From positions 62,001-126,000 of the forward strand of contig NZ_JBFEGN010000003.1 of the NCBI RefSeq assembly GCF_047228825.1: a stretch of 64,000 bases of DNA, given 5' to 3'. The notes under the pieces are model-generated. The model saw only the letters and a program-made list of their open reading frames with translations. It did not search any database and was not told the DNA's origin. Source of the DNA: Siminovitchia sp047228825. GTDB lineage: Bacteria; Bacillota; Bacilli; Bacillales; Bacillaceae_C. The position numbers and the translations under genes are program-made. Below, in pieces: positions 18,148 to 26,551 of the stretch; position 1 is the stretch's first letter, and the number at the start of each line of letters is the position of its first letter.

Positions 18148-18969
18148 TTACTTGTTGAATTGATGATGCGCCTGTTGAACAATATCCGCCACCTTCACGC
18201 TTGTTTCGTCGCTGCCCGTTTCCTTTTTGCCTTCATACCGCAAATGAATGAGAAACTCAATATTCCCTTCACCGCCGGTAATCGGGGAAAAATCAAGGTT
18301 TTTGACATCGTAACCTTCGGAGATGGCAAACTCTTTTATTTTCATAATGACTTGTTCATGAGTTTTCGGTTCCCGTACGATCCCCTTTTTGCCAACCTGG
18401 TCTTTGCCGGCCTCAAACTGCGGCTTGATTAACGCAATGACATCACCACCGGGAACAAGTATGTTTTTTAAAACAGGCAAGATCAAGGTTAACGAGATAA
18501 AAGAGACATCTATCACTGCCATATCCGGCTTGACCGGAAATTCATCAGGCGTTACATGGCGAAAATTCGTCCTTTCCATTACGACGACACGTTCATCCTG
18601 CCTCAGTTTCCAGGCAAGCTGATTATACCCAACATCGAGGGCATAGGACATTTTTGCCCCGTGCTGAAGTGCACAGTCTGTAAAGCCGCCGGTCGAAGCA
18701 CCGATATCAAGCACGGTTTTATCTTTCAAATGTAATTGGAAACGGCGAATCGCTTTTTCCAATTTCAAGCCGCCCCTGCTTACATAGGGAATGACATTCC
18801 CCTTCACGGTAAGAGGAATGTCTATGCCCACTTTCTCACCGGGTTTGTCGAGCCGCATTTCGTTCGTATACACGATTCCAGCCATAATCGCCCTTTTCGC
18901 TTTTTCCCTTGTTTCCATCAAGCCCCTTTCAACCAGGAGCAGGTCCAGCCTCATTTTTTTTGTTTTCAT
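18148..18969 (-). CDS. yqxC: TlyA-family rRNA methyltransferase YqxC
   Basis: 273 residues: an N-terminal S4 RNA-binding domain (about 5-65, RLDLLLVERGLMETREKAKRAIMAGIVY) and an FtsJ-like SAM methyltransferase domain with motif I VLDIGASTGGFTDCALQ, AVIDVSFISL and ALIKPQFEAG. TlyA proteins 2'-O-methylate cytidines of 16S/23S rRNA; the old hemolysin label is not supported by sequence. It follows dxs by 3 bases, so it is in the xse-ispA-dxs transcript. Confidence 0.9.
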   Translation of the reverse strand: MKTKKMRLDLLLVERGLMETREKAKRAIMAGIVYTNEMRLDKPGEKVGIDIPLTVKGNVIPYVSRGGLKLEKAIRRFQLHLKDKTVLDIGASTGGFTDCALQHGAKMSYALDVGYNQLAWKLRQDERVVVMERTNFRHVTPDEFPVKPDMAVIDVSFISLTLILPVLKNILVPGGDVIALIKPQFEAGKDQVGKKGIVREPKTHEQVIMKIKEFAISEGYDVKNLDFSPITGGEGNIEFLIHLRYEGKKETGSDETSVKVADIVQQAHHQFNK

Positions 18970-18972
18970 GTA

Positions 18973-20865
18973 TTATGCCCTTTTTTGTTTTTTCGGCATC
19001 AGCGCCTTTATTTTCATGACAACATTCTCGGGTGTCATCCCGATTTCCTTCAGCAGCTCTTTGACGCTGCCATGCTCTATAAAGCGATCGGGGACGCCGA
19101 GCCTGTCAATGAAGGCATGGCGGTATCCGTGTTCACTGGCAAACTCAAGAACGGCACTGCCGAAGCCCCCCTGCAATACGGCCTCCTCAATCGTCAAGAT
19201 CGGCATATTTCTCCGCAAAAGGCCGTGCAGGAGCTGATCATCAAGCGGTTTGATAAAACGGGCGTTGACCACTTGGACGGAAATGCCCTGTTTTTCAAGC
19301 CTGCTTGCGGCTTCAAGCGCCATGGGGATCGTCGTGCCAAATGTCAATATGGCAGCATCTGTCCCCTGCCTTAACACCTCCCACGAACCGATCGGGATTT
19401 GTTTCAGGTCCGAATCCATTGAAACACCGTAGCCATTTCCCCGCGGAAAACGCAGTGCGATCGGTCCGTCATCATATTTAATCGCCGTATTGACCATATG
19501 CTGGCCTTCATTTTCGTCTTTCGGCATCATGATCACCATATTCGGCAAATGCCGCAAAAAAGCAATATCGAATACGCCCTGGTGAGTTTCTCCGTCTGCA
19601 CCAACGAGACCGGCCCTGTCTATCCCGATAAAAACATTTACATTTTGCCGGCAAATATCATGAAGTACTTGATCATACGCCCTTTGCAGAAAAGTGGAGT
19701 AGATCGCCAGGAAGGGCTTCATTTTTTGGGTAGCCAGACCGGCAGCCATTGTTGCGGCATGCTGCTCGGCAATTCCCACATCAAACATCCGGTCCGGAAA
19801 TTCTTCGGCAAAACTTTCCAGCTTGGAGCCGACCGGCATGGCCGGGGTAATGGCGACAATACGCTCGTCGGTGCGGGCAAGTTTTCTGACCGTTTCACTG
19901 ACCAATGAACTCCACGAAGGAGGGGCATTGACAGGTTTGATAATATCTCCCGTTTCTATTTTATATTGGCCCGTTCCGTGCCAGGTTCCGATCCTGTCAT
20001 GCTCTGCCGGTTCATACCCTTTTCCTTTTTTTGTGATGACATGCAATAAAACAGGACCTTTTGTTTTCTTTGCGTACGACAGGTTTTCAAATAACGAACC
20101 AAAGTCGTGGCCATCCACGGGGCCCAGATAGGTAAATCCGAGTTCTTCAAAAAAAACGCCGGAAACCAGCATATATTTGAGGCTGTCTTTTACTTTTTCC
20201 GCTGTCGCTGCCAATTTTCCGCCAACAGCCGGAATCTTTTTCAATAAGTAATCAAGCTCTTCCTTGACCCACTGATACTTTCCTGCCGTTCTGAGCCTTC
20301 CGAGCACGTTGTGCAATGCACCGACATTGGGCGCTATGGACATCTCATTGTCATTAAGGACAACGATCATGTCCTTTTGCTCATGGCCGATATGGTTCAA
20401 GGCTTCAAGGGCCATGCCGCCGGTCAGTGCCCCGTCGCCAATAACCGGGATCACAAAATGGTTTTCCTTTTTTACATCGCGGGCAATGACCATGCCCATC
20501 GCCGCGGACAATGACGTGGAACTGTGCCCGGTCTCCCAAACGTCATGTTCACTTTCCGACATTTTGGGAAACCCGCATAACCCTTTATATTGGCGGAGGG
20601 TATCAAATTGGGACGCTCTCCCCGTTAAAATCTTGTGTACGTATGACTGATGGCCGACATCCCAAATAATTTTATCTTTCGGGCTGTCAAAGCATTGATG
20701 AAGGGCAATGGTCAGCTCTACTACCCCCAAATTCGGACCGATATGGCCTCCTGTCCTGGATAATGTTTCAATCAGGAAACGCCGGATTTCCGAGCTGAGT
20801 TCTTCCAGCTGCTGTATGTTAAGATCCTTTAAAAAAGAGGGGTTTTTAATTGACATGAGATCCAA
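18973..20865 (-). CDS. dxs: 1-deoxy-D-xylulose-5-phosphate synthase
   Basis: Thiamine-diphosphate enzyme (630 residues) condensing pyruvate and glyceraldehyde-3-phosphate in the first step of the MEP isoprenoid pathway. Seen: VGHQSYVHKILTGR, the TPP motif GDGALTGGMALEALN...NDNEMSIAPNVG, the pyrimidine domain DVGIAEQHAATMAAGLA and a C-terminal transketolase domain (ILTIEEAVLQGGFGSAV). Two starts are possible: GTG at 20874, which touches the oapA stop, or TTG at 20865, giving (M)DLMSIKNPSF as in B. subtilis, which I prefer; neither has a strong ribosome binding site, so coupling to oapA is likely. Confidence 0.95.
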   Translation of the reverse strand: MDLMSIKNPSFLKDLNIQQLEELSSEIRRFLIETLSRTGGHIGPNLGVVELTIALHQCFDSPKDKIIWDVGHQSYVHKILTGRASQFDTLRQYKGLCGFPKMSESEHDVWETGHSSTSLSAAMGMVIARDVKKENHFVIPVIGDGALTGGMALEALNHIGHEQKDMIVVLNDNEMSIAPNVGALHNVLGRLRTAGKYQWVKEELDYLLKKIPAVGGKLAATAEKVKDSLKYMLVSGVFFEELGFTYLGPVDGHDFGSLFENLSYAKKTKGPVLLHVITKKGKGYEPAEHDRIGTWHGTGQYKIETGDIIKPVNAPPSWSSLVSETVRKLARTDERIVAITPAMPVGSKLESFAEEFPDRMFDVGIAEQHAATMAAGLATQKMKPFLAIYSTFLQRAYDQVLHDICRQNVNVFIGIDRAGLVGADGETHQGVFDIAFLRHLPNMVIMMPKDENEGQHMVNTAIKYDDGPIALRFPRGNGYGVSMDSDLKQIPIGSWEVLRQGTDAAILTFGTTIPMALEAASRLEKQGISVQVVNARFIKPLDDQLLHGLLRRNMPILTIEEAVLQGGFGSAVLEFASEHGYRHAFIDRLGVPDRFIEHGSVKELLKEIGMTPENVVMKIKALMPKKQKRA

Positions 20866-20874
20866 ACGGATCAC

Positions 20875-21489
20875 TCACTTTCGTTTCTTGGATTTTTGCT
20901 TCGGCCTTTTTTTCTTTTTGTTTTTTATAATCGTGATATGGATTTTATCTTCCAGGAACTGCAATATTTTTCCTACATGAAAAATAATATCACGTGAGTA
21001 TGTAATTGCAAAGGACTTGCCCAACGCCTTTCCTCCAACGGTCAAAGCGGCAATGAGACTCGTCAGGCCCACATTGATCGCATATTCGGCAGGTGATGCA
21101 GCCGGCAGGCGGACGGACTGGGCAATTTGAATGACGACAAGGGCGGACGCTGTTCCGCTTATGATTCCGGAAATATCGCCAATGACATCATTGCAAAAAC
21201 TTGCCACCCTGTCCGCATTTCTTAATATCAAAATCGAATGCTTTGCCCCGTGAACCTTCCTTGCCGCCATTGAATGAAAGGGCGTTTCTATGGCAGCGGC
21301 CGCAGCAATCCCGATCATATCAAATAAAATTCCTATTAATACAATAATAAGAACAACAAGAAGGCCCAATGTCCAAGGTACTCCAATTAAAATGCCGTTT
21401 GAAGCAATTGAAAAAACAGCCGCTAACACAAAAGTGATAACGGCAATGCTTATACTCCATTTTATAGAATTTTTAATCAAATCATTCAT
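20875..21489 (-). CDS. oapA: OapA, membrane protein partner of OLE RNA (DUF21/CNNM-like)
   Basis: 204 residues with four predicted transmembrane segments (about 13-31, 38-63, 118-134 region, 138-158), a cytosolic loop containing HGAKHSILILRNADRVASFCNDVIGD, and a very basic tail (KNKKKKRPKQKSKKRK) suited to RNA binding. The first helices and the FHSMAARKVHGAKHSI segment resemble the DUF21 transmembrane part of CorC/CNNM magnesium transporters, hence old CorB-like labels. Established knowledge: OapA is always encoded next to the OLE RNA gene, binds it and carries it to the membrane. Here the gene lies directly downstream of the OLE candidate and upstream of dxs, which matches Bacillus halodurans. 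The RBS is weak (GGTGAATGAAAACTGATT). Confidence 0.85.
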   Translation of the reverse strand: MNDLIKNSIKWSISIAVITFVLAAVFSIASNGILIGVPWTLGLLVVLIIVLIGILFDMIGIAAAAAIETPFHSMAARKVHGAKHSILILRNADRVASFCNDVIGDISGIISGTASALVVIQIAQSVRLPAASPAEYAINVGLTSLIAALTVGGKALGKSFAITYSRDIIFHVGKILQFLEDKIHITIIKNKKKKRPKQKSKKRK

Positions 21490-21544
21490 AATCAGTTTTC
21501 ATTCACCGTTTATCAGAATTAAGGCCGGATGGCCATCATAAGAG

Positions 21545-22150
21545 TAAAAATTACGGCTTAGGTCCAGTAGGTTTTCCCAAGCGGGTACCGCATGTCGCCA
21601 TGGCGGCGGTTTCCCTTTAAACCCGCTTTGGCAGTGTCGCCATCTGCCAGACTGGATTGCCACTCAGTCCGCACTATAATCCTCTTATCATGTCCTTGGG
21701 AACAGTCTAGGAGATTTCCTCAACAACCTTTAACCAAGTTCTTAGCCTCTTTTGCAAAGCTGATTTCATATGGACGAAAAGAAACGGGACGATGGCCAAC
21801 CGTTCCGTTTTCTTATAACCATAATCCCCTCAAGCTTCACGCAAGGCAGGCTACGCTGCTAGTGATGCCCCACATCACGTCGCAGGTCTATACTCCGCGT
21901 TCGTTCATATGCGCTTGTTAAGCCGGACGAACATGGCGAAGCCTCCGCGGTAAAGGGTCTACGCCCACATGCCTTTGTGGATCGCCCTTAAACCTTTACT
22001 CCCAGCTCCGACCCAAGGCTGGGCTCCTCAAGCCGGAACAAGGAACTTCATCGATGTGCCCTTTAGTGAATTTTTAGGCTCACCTTCAGAACCGGTAGGC
22101 TGACTAGAATACTGCACCATCCGATAATCTGCAAAAAATTATAACATAAT
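21545..22150 (-). ncRNA. ole: OLE RNA (ornate, large, extremophilic RNA)
   Basis: About 600 bases with no coding frame on the minus strand between ispA and oapA, more G+C-rich than ordinary intergenic DNA here and full of local stems. Examples: CCACA/TGTGG (21965-21980), CCCAGC/GCTGGG (22001-22023), and an AAGCGGGT/ACCCGCTT stem (21579-21628) enclosing ACCGC/GCGGT and a CGCCATGGCG core near the 3' end. OLE RNA is about 600 nt and is found in an isoprenoid/DNA-repair operon immediately upstream of oapA, exactly this arrangement. The RNP localises to the membrane and is linked to tolerance of cold, short alcohols and magnesium. Ends are approximate; identity rests on size, position and structure, not on a covariance search. 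Confidence 0.85.
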
Positions 22151-22182
22151 CGCCTTGCCATATCAAATGATACAAAATTTTC

Positions 22183-23067
22183 CTAAAAAGTGCGGACCGC
22201 GATCAGGTCGGTGATTTGCTCCAGCAAACCGGTCGACAGCTTCGTCTCCCTTAACGCGGATTTTGCTTCGTCGATGTGGTACTCAAGCTGCTTTTTGGCT
22301 CCCTCCATCGAAAGTAAAGCAGGATACGTACTTTTATGTTTGCCCGTATCGCTTCCCACCGGTTTCCCCAGTAAATCTTCATCGCCTTCAACATCCAAAA
22401 TGTCATCACTGATTTGAAACCCTAGGCCAAGATGATAGGAAAACTTTTGGAATGATCTGATTTGATCTTCCCGGGCTCCGCCGATTTGAGCTCCGGCCAA
22501 AATGGCGAACGATAATAATTTGCCTGTTTTACGATGGTGAATATGCTCAAGTTCATTGATTGCAAGAGCTTGATTTTCCCCTTCGAGATCGGCCACTTGG
22601 CCGCCTACCATCCCTTCGGGGCCGGCACATTGGGCCAATAGGCGAATCATATGGATGCGCGTGGCCGGATCTAACGAAGAATCAGCGGCGATCAGCTCAA
22701 AACCGTATGTCAGCAAACCGTCTCCGGCCAAAATGGCCATCGCTTCTCCATACACCTTATGGTTGGTGGGCAGCCCCCTTCTTAAATCATCGTTATCCAT
22801 GCTCGGAAGGTCGTCATGGATCAAAGAATATGTATGGACCATTTCCAATGCCAGGGCGACGGGAAGTCCCAGCATCGGGTTTTTGCCGCATGACTCGATG
22901 ACGGCGAATAATAAAAGCGGCCTGATCCTTTTTCCCCCGGCTTTTAAAGAATAGGCCATTGCTTCCTTCAGTTTGGGAGGAGCCTCAAGTTCCGATATTT
23001 TTTTTAGCAATTGTTCATTCAATATTTGCTTGTACTTATCCATAAATTGGTTCAACTCAATGGTCAA
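22183..23067 (-). CDS. ispA: Farnesyl diphosphate synthase
   Basis: Short-chain trans-prenyltransferase of 294 residues making farnesyl diphosphate from IPP and DMAPP. The first aspartate-rich motif is DDLPSMDNDD (near residue 85) and the second DDILD (near 225); the KAGGKRIRPLL and YSLIHDDLPSM blocks are typical. The start overlaps xseB by 4 bases (ATG), so it is translationally coupled. It precedes the OLE RNA gene. Confidence 0.95.
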   Translation of the reverse strand: MTIELNQFMDKYKQILNEQLLKKISELEAPPKLKEAMAYSLKAGGKRIRPLLLFAVIESCGKNPMLGLPVALALEMVHTYSLIHDDLPSMDNDDLRRGLPTNHKVYGEAMAILAGDGLLTYGFELIAADSSLDPATRIHMIRLLAQCAGPEGMVGGQVADLEGENQALAINELEHIHHRKTGKLLSFAILAGAQIGGAREDQIRSFQKFSYHLGLGFQISDDILDVEGDEDLLGKPVGSDTGKHKSTYPALLSMEGAKKQLEYHIDEAKSALRETKLSTGLLEQITDLIAVRTF

Positions 23068-23294
23068 TCTTGCTCCTCCTCATGAATGTGAAAATCTTTT
23101 TCTCCTTCTTCGGTCAATACTTTCGTCAATTTTTCTTCCGCAAACTTTAACTTGTCATGGCAAATCTTGGATAAGGCCATTCCTTTTTGGTACATCTCAA
23201 GCGCCTCTTCAAGTGGAATATCCCCTTCCTCCAACCGTCCGATAATGGTTTCAAGTTCTTCAAGCGCTTGTTCAAACGTCAGTTTCTCACTCAT
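23064..23294 (-). CDS. xseB: Exodeoxyribonuclease VII small subunit
   Basis: 76 residues, all helical: TFEQALEELETIIGRLEEGDIPLEEALEMYQKG is the XseB signature. It partners XseA in degrading single-stranded DNA from both ends. It overlaps both neighbours by 4 bases. Confidence 0.95.
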   Translation of the reverse strand: MSEKLTFEQALEELETIIGRLEEGDIPLEEALEMYQKGMALSKICHDKLKFAEEKLTKVLTEEGEKDFHIHEEEQD

Positions 23295-24643
23295 TTTTCC
23301 GCCCCCTTTTCCTTATCGTTTATCGTACAGAACAATTTTCCATCCACAAGCTGGAGTGCCAAATGGTCTCCTTTTTCCGATTGGTGAATGCTTTTTAGCA
23401 GCTTCCCTTCTTCTGTATAAGCGATATTAAACCCTCTTCTCAGGATATTTAACGGGTTTAGTGCTTCCAATGTGGCAACTTTCCCGGAAAATTCACCGGT
23501 TTTTGACTTGAATACGGTCCTTGATTCCTGCATGAGCCTGCGCTCGGCCCTTAAAACCCTGTCTCTTCCGGACTTCACAATGGAAAGCGGATGGTATCTC
23601 GCAAGCTGGTTGCTCAAATCTTCATAACGATGCTGTTTTCTGAAGAGAATATGCTTTTGGGCATGTTGAAGCCGTTCCGCCAGCCGGTCCAAATGGAGCC
23701 ATTTTTGTTGATAGATGTTTCCGGGATTTCTGAACAAATAAGATTGTTCCAAATAATTCAGCTTGTTTTTCGCCGTTTTGACAATTGCCGCCATGCTTTG
23801 ATAAAGTCTTGTATTCCGCTGCATGAACTGATCCAGCAAATCTTTCATGTGGGGGACGGCCATTTCTGCGGCAGCCGTCGGCGTTGCCGCCCTTAAGTCA
23901 GCCGCAAAATCGGCTATTGTAAAGTCAGTCTCGTGCCCTACCGCCGAAATAACAGGTATTTGCGAAGCAACAATGGCCCTTGCCACGATCTCTTCATTAA
24001 AAGCCCATAGCTCTTCAATGGAGCCCCCGCCCCGGCCGACAATAAGAACATCTGCCACATTTTCGCCGTTTGCCTTTTGAATGGCGGCGGCTATGGAATT
24101 CGCAGCATTTTTTCCTTGAACAAGCGCCGGAATGACAATGATTTGTCCAATGGGATAACGGCGTTTAAGCGTCGTGATGATGTCTCTTATTGCTGCTCCT
24201 GTAGGAGAAGTAATGACCCCGATCTTTTCGGGAAAAGCGGGAATCGGTTTCTTCCTCCCCTCATCAAACAATCCTTCTGTTTCAAGCTTTTCTTTTAATT
24301 GTTCATAGGCAAGGTAAAGTTCCCCGATTCCGTCCGGCCGCATTTCGGCCACATACATTTGGTACTGGCCGTTCATTTCGTAGACGGTGACATTTCCTTT
24401 GACGAGAACGTGCATGCCATTTTCCGGAGTAAACTTTAAACCGGAAGCCGCTCTTGAAAACATGACGGCCTTGATGCGGGCATGCTCATCTTTTAGCGTA
24501 AAATACATATGGCCGCTTGAATGTCTTTTAAAATTGGATATCTCTCCTTTAACGAGAACGTCCGTAAGATGCGGATCGGCATCGAATTTGCGCTTTATAT
24601 ATTTGGTTAAAGCTCTGATCGTTAAATACGTTGGTTTTTCCAT
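23291..24643 (-). CDS. xseA: Exodeoxyribonuclease VII large subunit
   Basis: 450 residues. N-terminal OB-fold (about 8-100, TDVLVKGEISNFKRHSSGHMYFTLKD), the catalytic domain (about 125-320) with GVITSPTGAAIRD, VGRGGGSIEELWAFN and SAVGHETDFTIAD, and a long coiled coil that binds XseB. First gene after the folD terminator, heading xseA-xseB-ispA-ole-oapA-dxs-yqxC. Confidence 0.95.
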   Translation of the reverse strand: MEKPTYLTIRALTKYIKRKFDADPHLTDVLVKGEISNFKRHSSGHMYFTLKDEHARIKAVMFSRAASGLKFTPENGMHVLVKGNVTVYEMNGQYQMYVAEMRPDGIGELYLAYEQLKEKLETEGLFDEGRKKPIPAFPEKIGVITSPTGAAIRDIITTLKRRYPIGQIIVIPALVQGKNAANSIAAAIQKANGENVADVLIVGRGGGSIEELWAFNEEIVARAIVASQIPVISAVGHETDFTIADFAADLRAATPTAAAEMAVPHMKDLLDQFMQRNTRLYQSMAAIVKTAKNKLNYLEQSYLFRNPGNIYQQKWLHLDRLAERLQHAQKHILFRKQHRYEDLSNQLARYHPLSIVKSGRDRVLRAERRLMQESRTVFKSKTGEFSGKVATLEALNPLNILRRGFNIAYTEEGKLLKSIHQSEKGDHLALQLVDGKLFCTINDKEKGAEK

Positions 24644-24661
24644 TTTTCTACCCCTATTTCA

Positions 24662-24700
24662 GCAAAAAAGCTGCCCTGATGAATGATGACAGCTTTTCGT
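24662..24700 (-). terminator. Rho-independent terminator after folD
   Basis: Minus-strand stem AAAAGCTG / CAGCTTTT followed by more T residues, between folD and xseA. It could be partly read through, since both genes point the same way. Confidence 0.65.
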
Positions 24701-24714
24701 TCGATCGCATATAT

Positions 24715-25596
24715 TCATTTTACTACGTCTTTATTTTGATTGCGATGATTTAAGGTCTTTTTTGCTGATTTAACGGTATTGTACAGCAGCATGGTAATCG
24801 TCATCGGCCCGACACCCCCTGGTACGGGTGTAATGAACGCAGCTTTTTCTTTTACATCGTCAAAGTCGACATCTCCGCACAGTTTCCCGTTCTCATCCCT
24901 GTTGATGCCGACATCGATGACGACGGCTCCTTCTTTGACATAATCCGCCGTAATCATTTTCGGCTTCCCGACTGCGGCCACAAGAATATCTGCCTGATTT
25001 GTCAATGATTTCATGTCCGAAGTTTTCGAATGGCAATAAGTGACGGTTGCGTTTTCCCGGAGCAGCAGCTGTCCCATCGGCTTTCCGACAATGTTGCTCC
25101 GGCCGATAATGACAGCATGTTTGCCTTCCGGATCAATTCCTGTGTATTTCAACATTTCCATGACTCCAAACGGCGTGCAAGGCAAAAAGGTGTCCTGGCC
25201 GGTCATCATCCTGCCAATGTTTACGGGGTGAAAACCATCGACGTCTTTTTTCGGTGCGATTGTTTGGATCACCTTTATTTCCGAAATATGAGAAGGAAGC
25301 GGCAGTTGCACCAAAATGCCGTGAATGTCATCGTTATCGTTCAGCTTTTTGATTTCAGCCAGCAGTTTTTCCTCCGAAGTATCAAAAGGCATTTCCATTA
25401 ATATCGATTCCATGCCAATTTCCCGGCAGCTTTTTTGTTTTGATTTGACATACGTTTTGGATGCAGGGTTATCCCCCACTAAAATGACTGCCAACCCCGG
25501 CTTTACACCCTTATCGATAAGAGCCGCCACTTCCTTTTGCAATTTTCCCCTTATTTCCAGCGATATGTCTTTTCCATTAATCTCTTTTCCTGTCAT
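24715..25596 (-). CDS. folD: Methylenetetrahydrofolate dehydrogenase/cyclohydrolase FolD
   Basis: Bifunctional one-carbon enzyme (293 residues; the C-terminal tail LNHRNQNKDVVK is variable). Seen: VGDNPASKTYVKSKQKSC with the catalytic Lys, the QLPLPSHI cyclohydrolase region, the NADP Rossmann IGRSNIVGKPMGQLL and TPVPGGVGPMTITML. The start overlaps the nusB stop by 4 bases. Confidence 0.95.
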   Translation of the reverse strand: MTGKEINGKDISLEIRGKLQKEVAALIDKGVKPGLAVILVGDNPASKTYVKSKQKSCREIGMESILMEMPFDTSEEKLLAEIKKLNDNDDIHGILVQLPLPSHISEIKVIQTIAPKKDVDGFHPVNIGRMMTGQDTFLPCTPFGVMEMLKYTGIDPEGKHAVIIGRSNIVGKPMGQLLLRENATVTYCHSKTSDMKSLTNQADILVAAVGKPKMITADYVKEGAVVIDVGINRDENGKLCGDVDFDDVKEKAAFITPVPGGVGPMTITMLLYNTVKSAKKTLNHRNQNKDVVK

Positions 25597-25997
25597 TTCA
25601 ATTCCTCCCGCCCTGATTTCTCTCCTTTTATTTTTGATAAAATCCCATTGATAAATGGACCCGATTTATCATCCCCAAATGTTTTCGCCACTTCTATGGC
25701 CTCATTAATCGCCACATTTGGCGGGACATCCGAGTACTTCAGTTCGTACGTCCCAATCCTGAGAATGTTTAAATCAACTTTTGCCAGCCGGTCAATCGAC
25801 CAGCGTTCCAGGTGCTTGCTGATCTCTTGATCAATTTCCTCCCTGTTTTTGACAGTACCAAACAGAAGGTCCTCCAAAAAGGAATCAGTCGGCTGTTCGC
25901 CGAGAACATGATGCAATGCTTCATGTGCATCGGCACCGCTCATATCGATTTGAAAGAGTGCCTGTAGCGCCTTTTCACGCGCCGATCTTCTTTTCAT
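25593..25997 (-). CDS. nusB: Transcription antitermination factor NusB
   Basis: 134-residue all-helical RNA-binding protein that with NusE/S10 binds boxA of rRNA operons. (M)KRRSAREKALQALFQIDMSG and the C-terminal NVAINEAIEVAKTFGDDKSGPFINGIL are signature. The ATG at 25997 matches the B. subtilis N terminus, although the AAAGGAG is 12 bases away; a TTG at 26021 is an alternative. Confidence 0.95.
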   Translation of the reverse strand: MKRRSAREKALQALFQIDMSGADAHEALHHVLGEQPTDSFLEDLLFGTVKNREEIDQEISKHLERWSIDRLAKVDLNILRIGTYELKYSDVPPNVAINEAIEVAKTFGDDKSGPFINGILSKIKGEKSGREELK

Positions 25998-26091
25998 CTT
26001 TTTATAAAACTCCTTTGTCAACTTATGGCTATATTTTTGTATTTATTTTACCACAACATGCAAAAATCAAGCCGGATTCGGCCACAATGCA

Positions 26092-26119
26092 AAAAGCCAA
26101 AGGGATTTCACCTCTGGCT
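26092..26119 (-). terminator. Rho-independent terminator after yqhY
   Basis: Minus-strand 9-bp stem AGCCAGAGG / CCTTTGGCT (one G-T pair), loop TGAAATC, then TTTTTGC, at the yqhY stop. Confidence 0.75.
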
Positions 26120-26120
26120 C

Positions 26121-26537
26121 TTATTGATTTTCATATTCCTGGTCCTGCCCTTGTTTGGGGCTGTCAAACGTTACTCCCACAATATGGATGTTAACTTCTT
26201 CGACTTCAAGGGCGGTCATGTTCAAAAGGGCCTGCCTGATGTTATCTTGAACTTTTTGGGCTACTGTCGGGATGGAGACGCCAAATTTCATCAGGCAATA
26301 CACATCGACCTTTATGCCATCTTCCGCCAGTTCGACACGGATGCCTTTTCCGTGGTTTTTCTTGCCGAGCCTTTCAACGACACCCGTCGCAAAGTTGCCG
26401 CGCATTTGGGCGACCCCGTCCACTTCGGAAGCTGCGATTCCGGCAATGACTTCTATTACCTCGGGGGCGATTTCAATTTTGCCGTGAGCCTGACCGTCGT
26501 CTTGTGTCATTTCCAACATGTTCAAGTTTTCTTCCAT
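26121..26537 (-). CDS. yqhY: Asp23/Gls24 family protein YqhY
   Basis: 138 residues with the family pattern GKIEIAPEVIEVIAGIAASEVDGVAQMRG and VYCLMKFGVSIPTVAQKVQDNIRQAL. ATG at 26537 follows GGAGGTGTTACAA. It is the third gene of accB-accC-yqhY, only 14 bases after accC. In B. subtilis YqhY is genetically tied to acetyl-CoA carboxylase control; the conserved linkage here supports the same role, but no catalytic residues are visible. Confidence 0.9.
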   Translation of the reverse strand: MEENLNMLEMTQDDGQAHGKIEIAPEVIEVIAGIAASEVDGVAQMRGNFATGVVERLGKKNHGKGIRVELAEDGIKVDVYCLMKFGVSIPTVAQKVQDNIRQALLNMTALEVEEVNIHIVGVTFDSPKQGQDQEYENQ

Positions 26538-26551
26538 TTGTAACACCTCCG

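Noticed and set aside
18148..18969. Hemolysin A annotation for yqxC
   Set aside because: The S4 plus FtsJ-type methyltransferase architecture indicates an rRNA methyltransferase; nothing suggests a pore-forming toxin.
20875..21489. Magnesium/cobalt transporter CorB annotation
   Set aside because: Only the membrane part resembles DUF21 proteins; the CBS and CorC domains are absent, and the position beside the OLE candidate fits OapA better.
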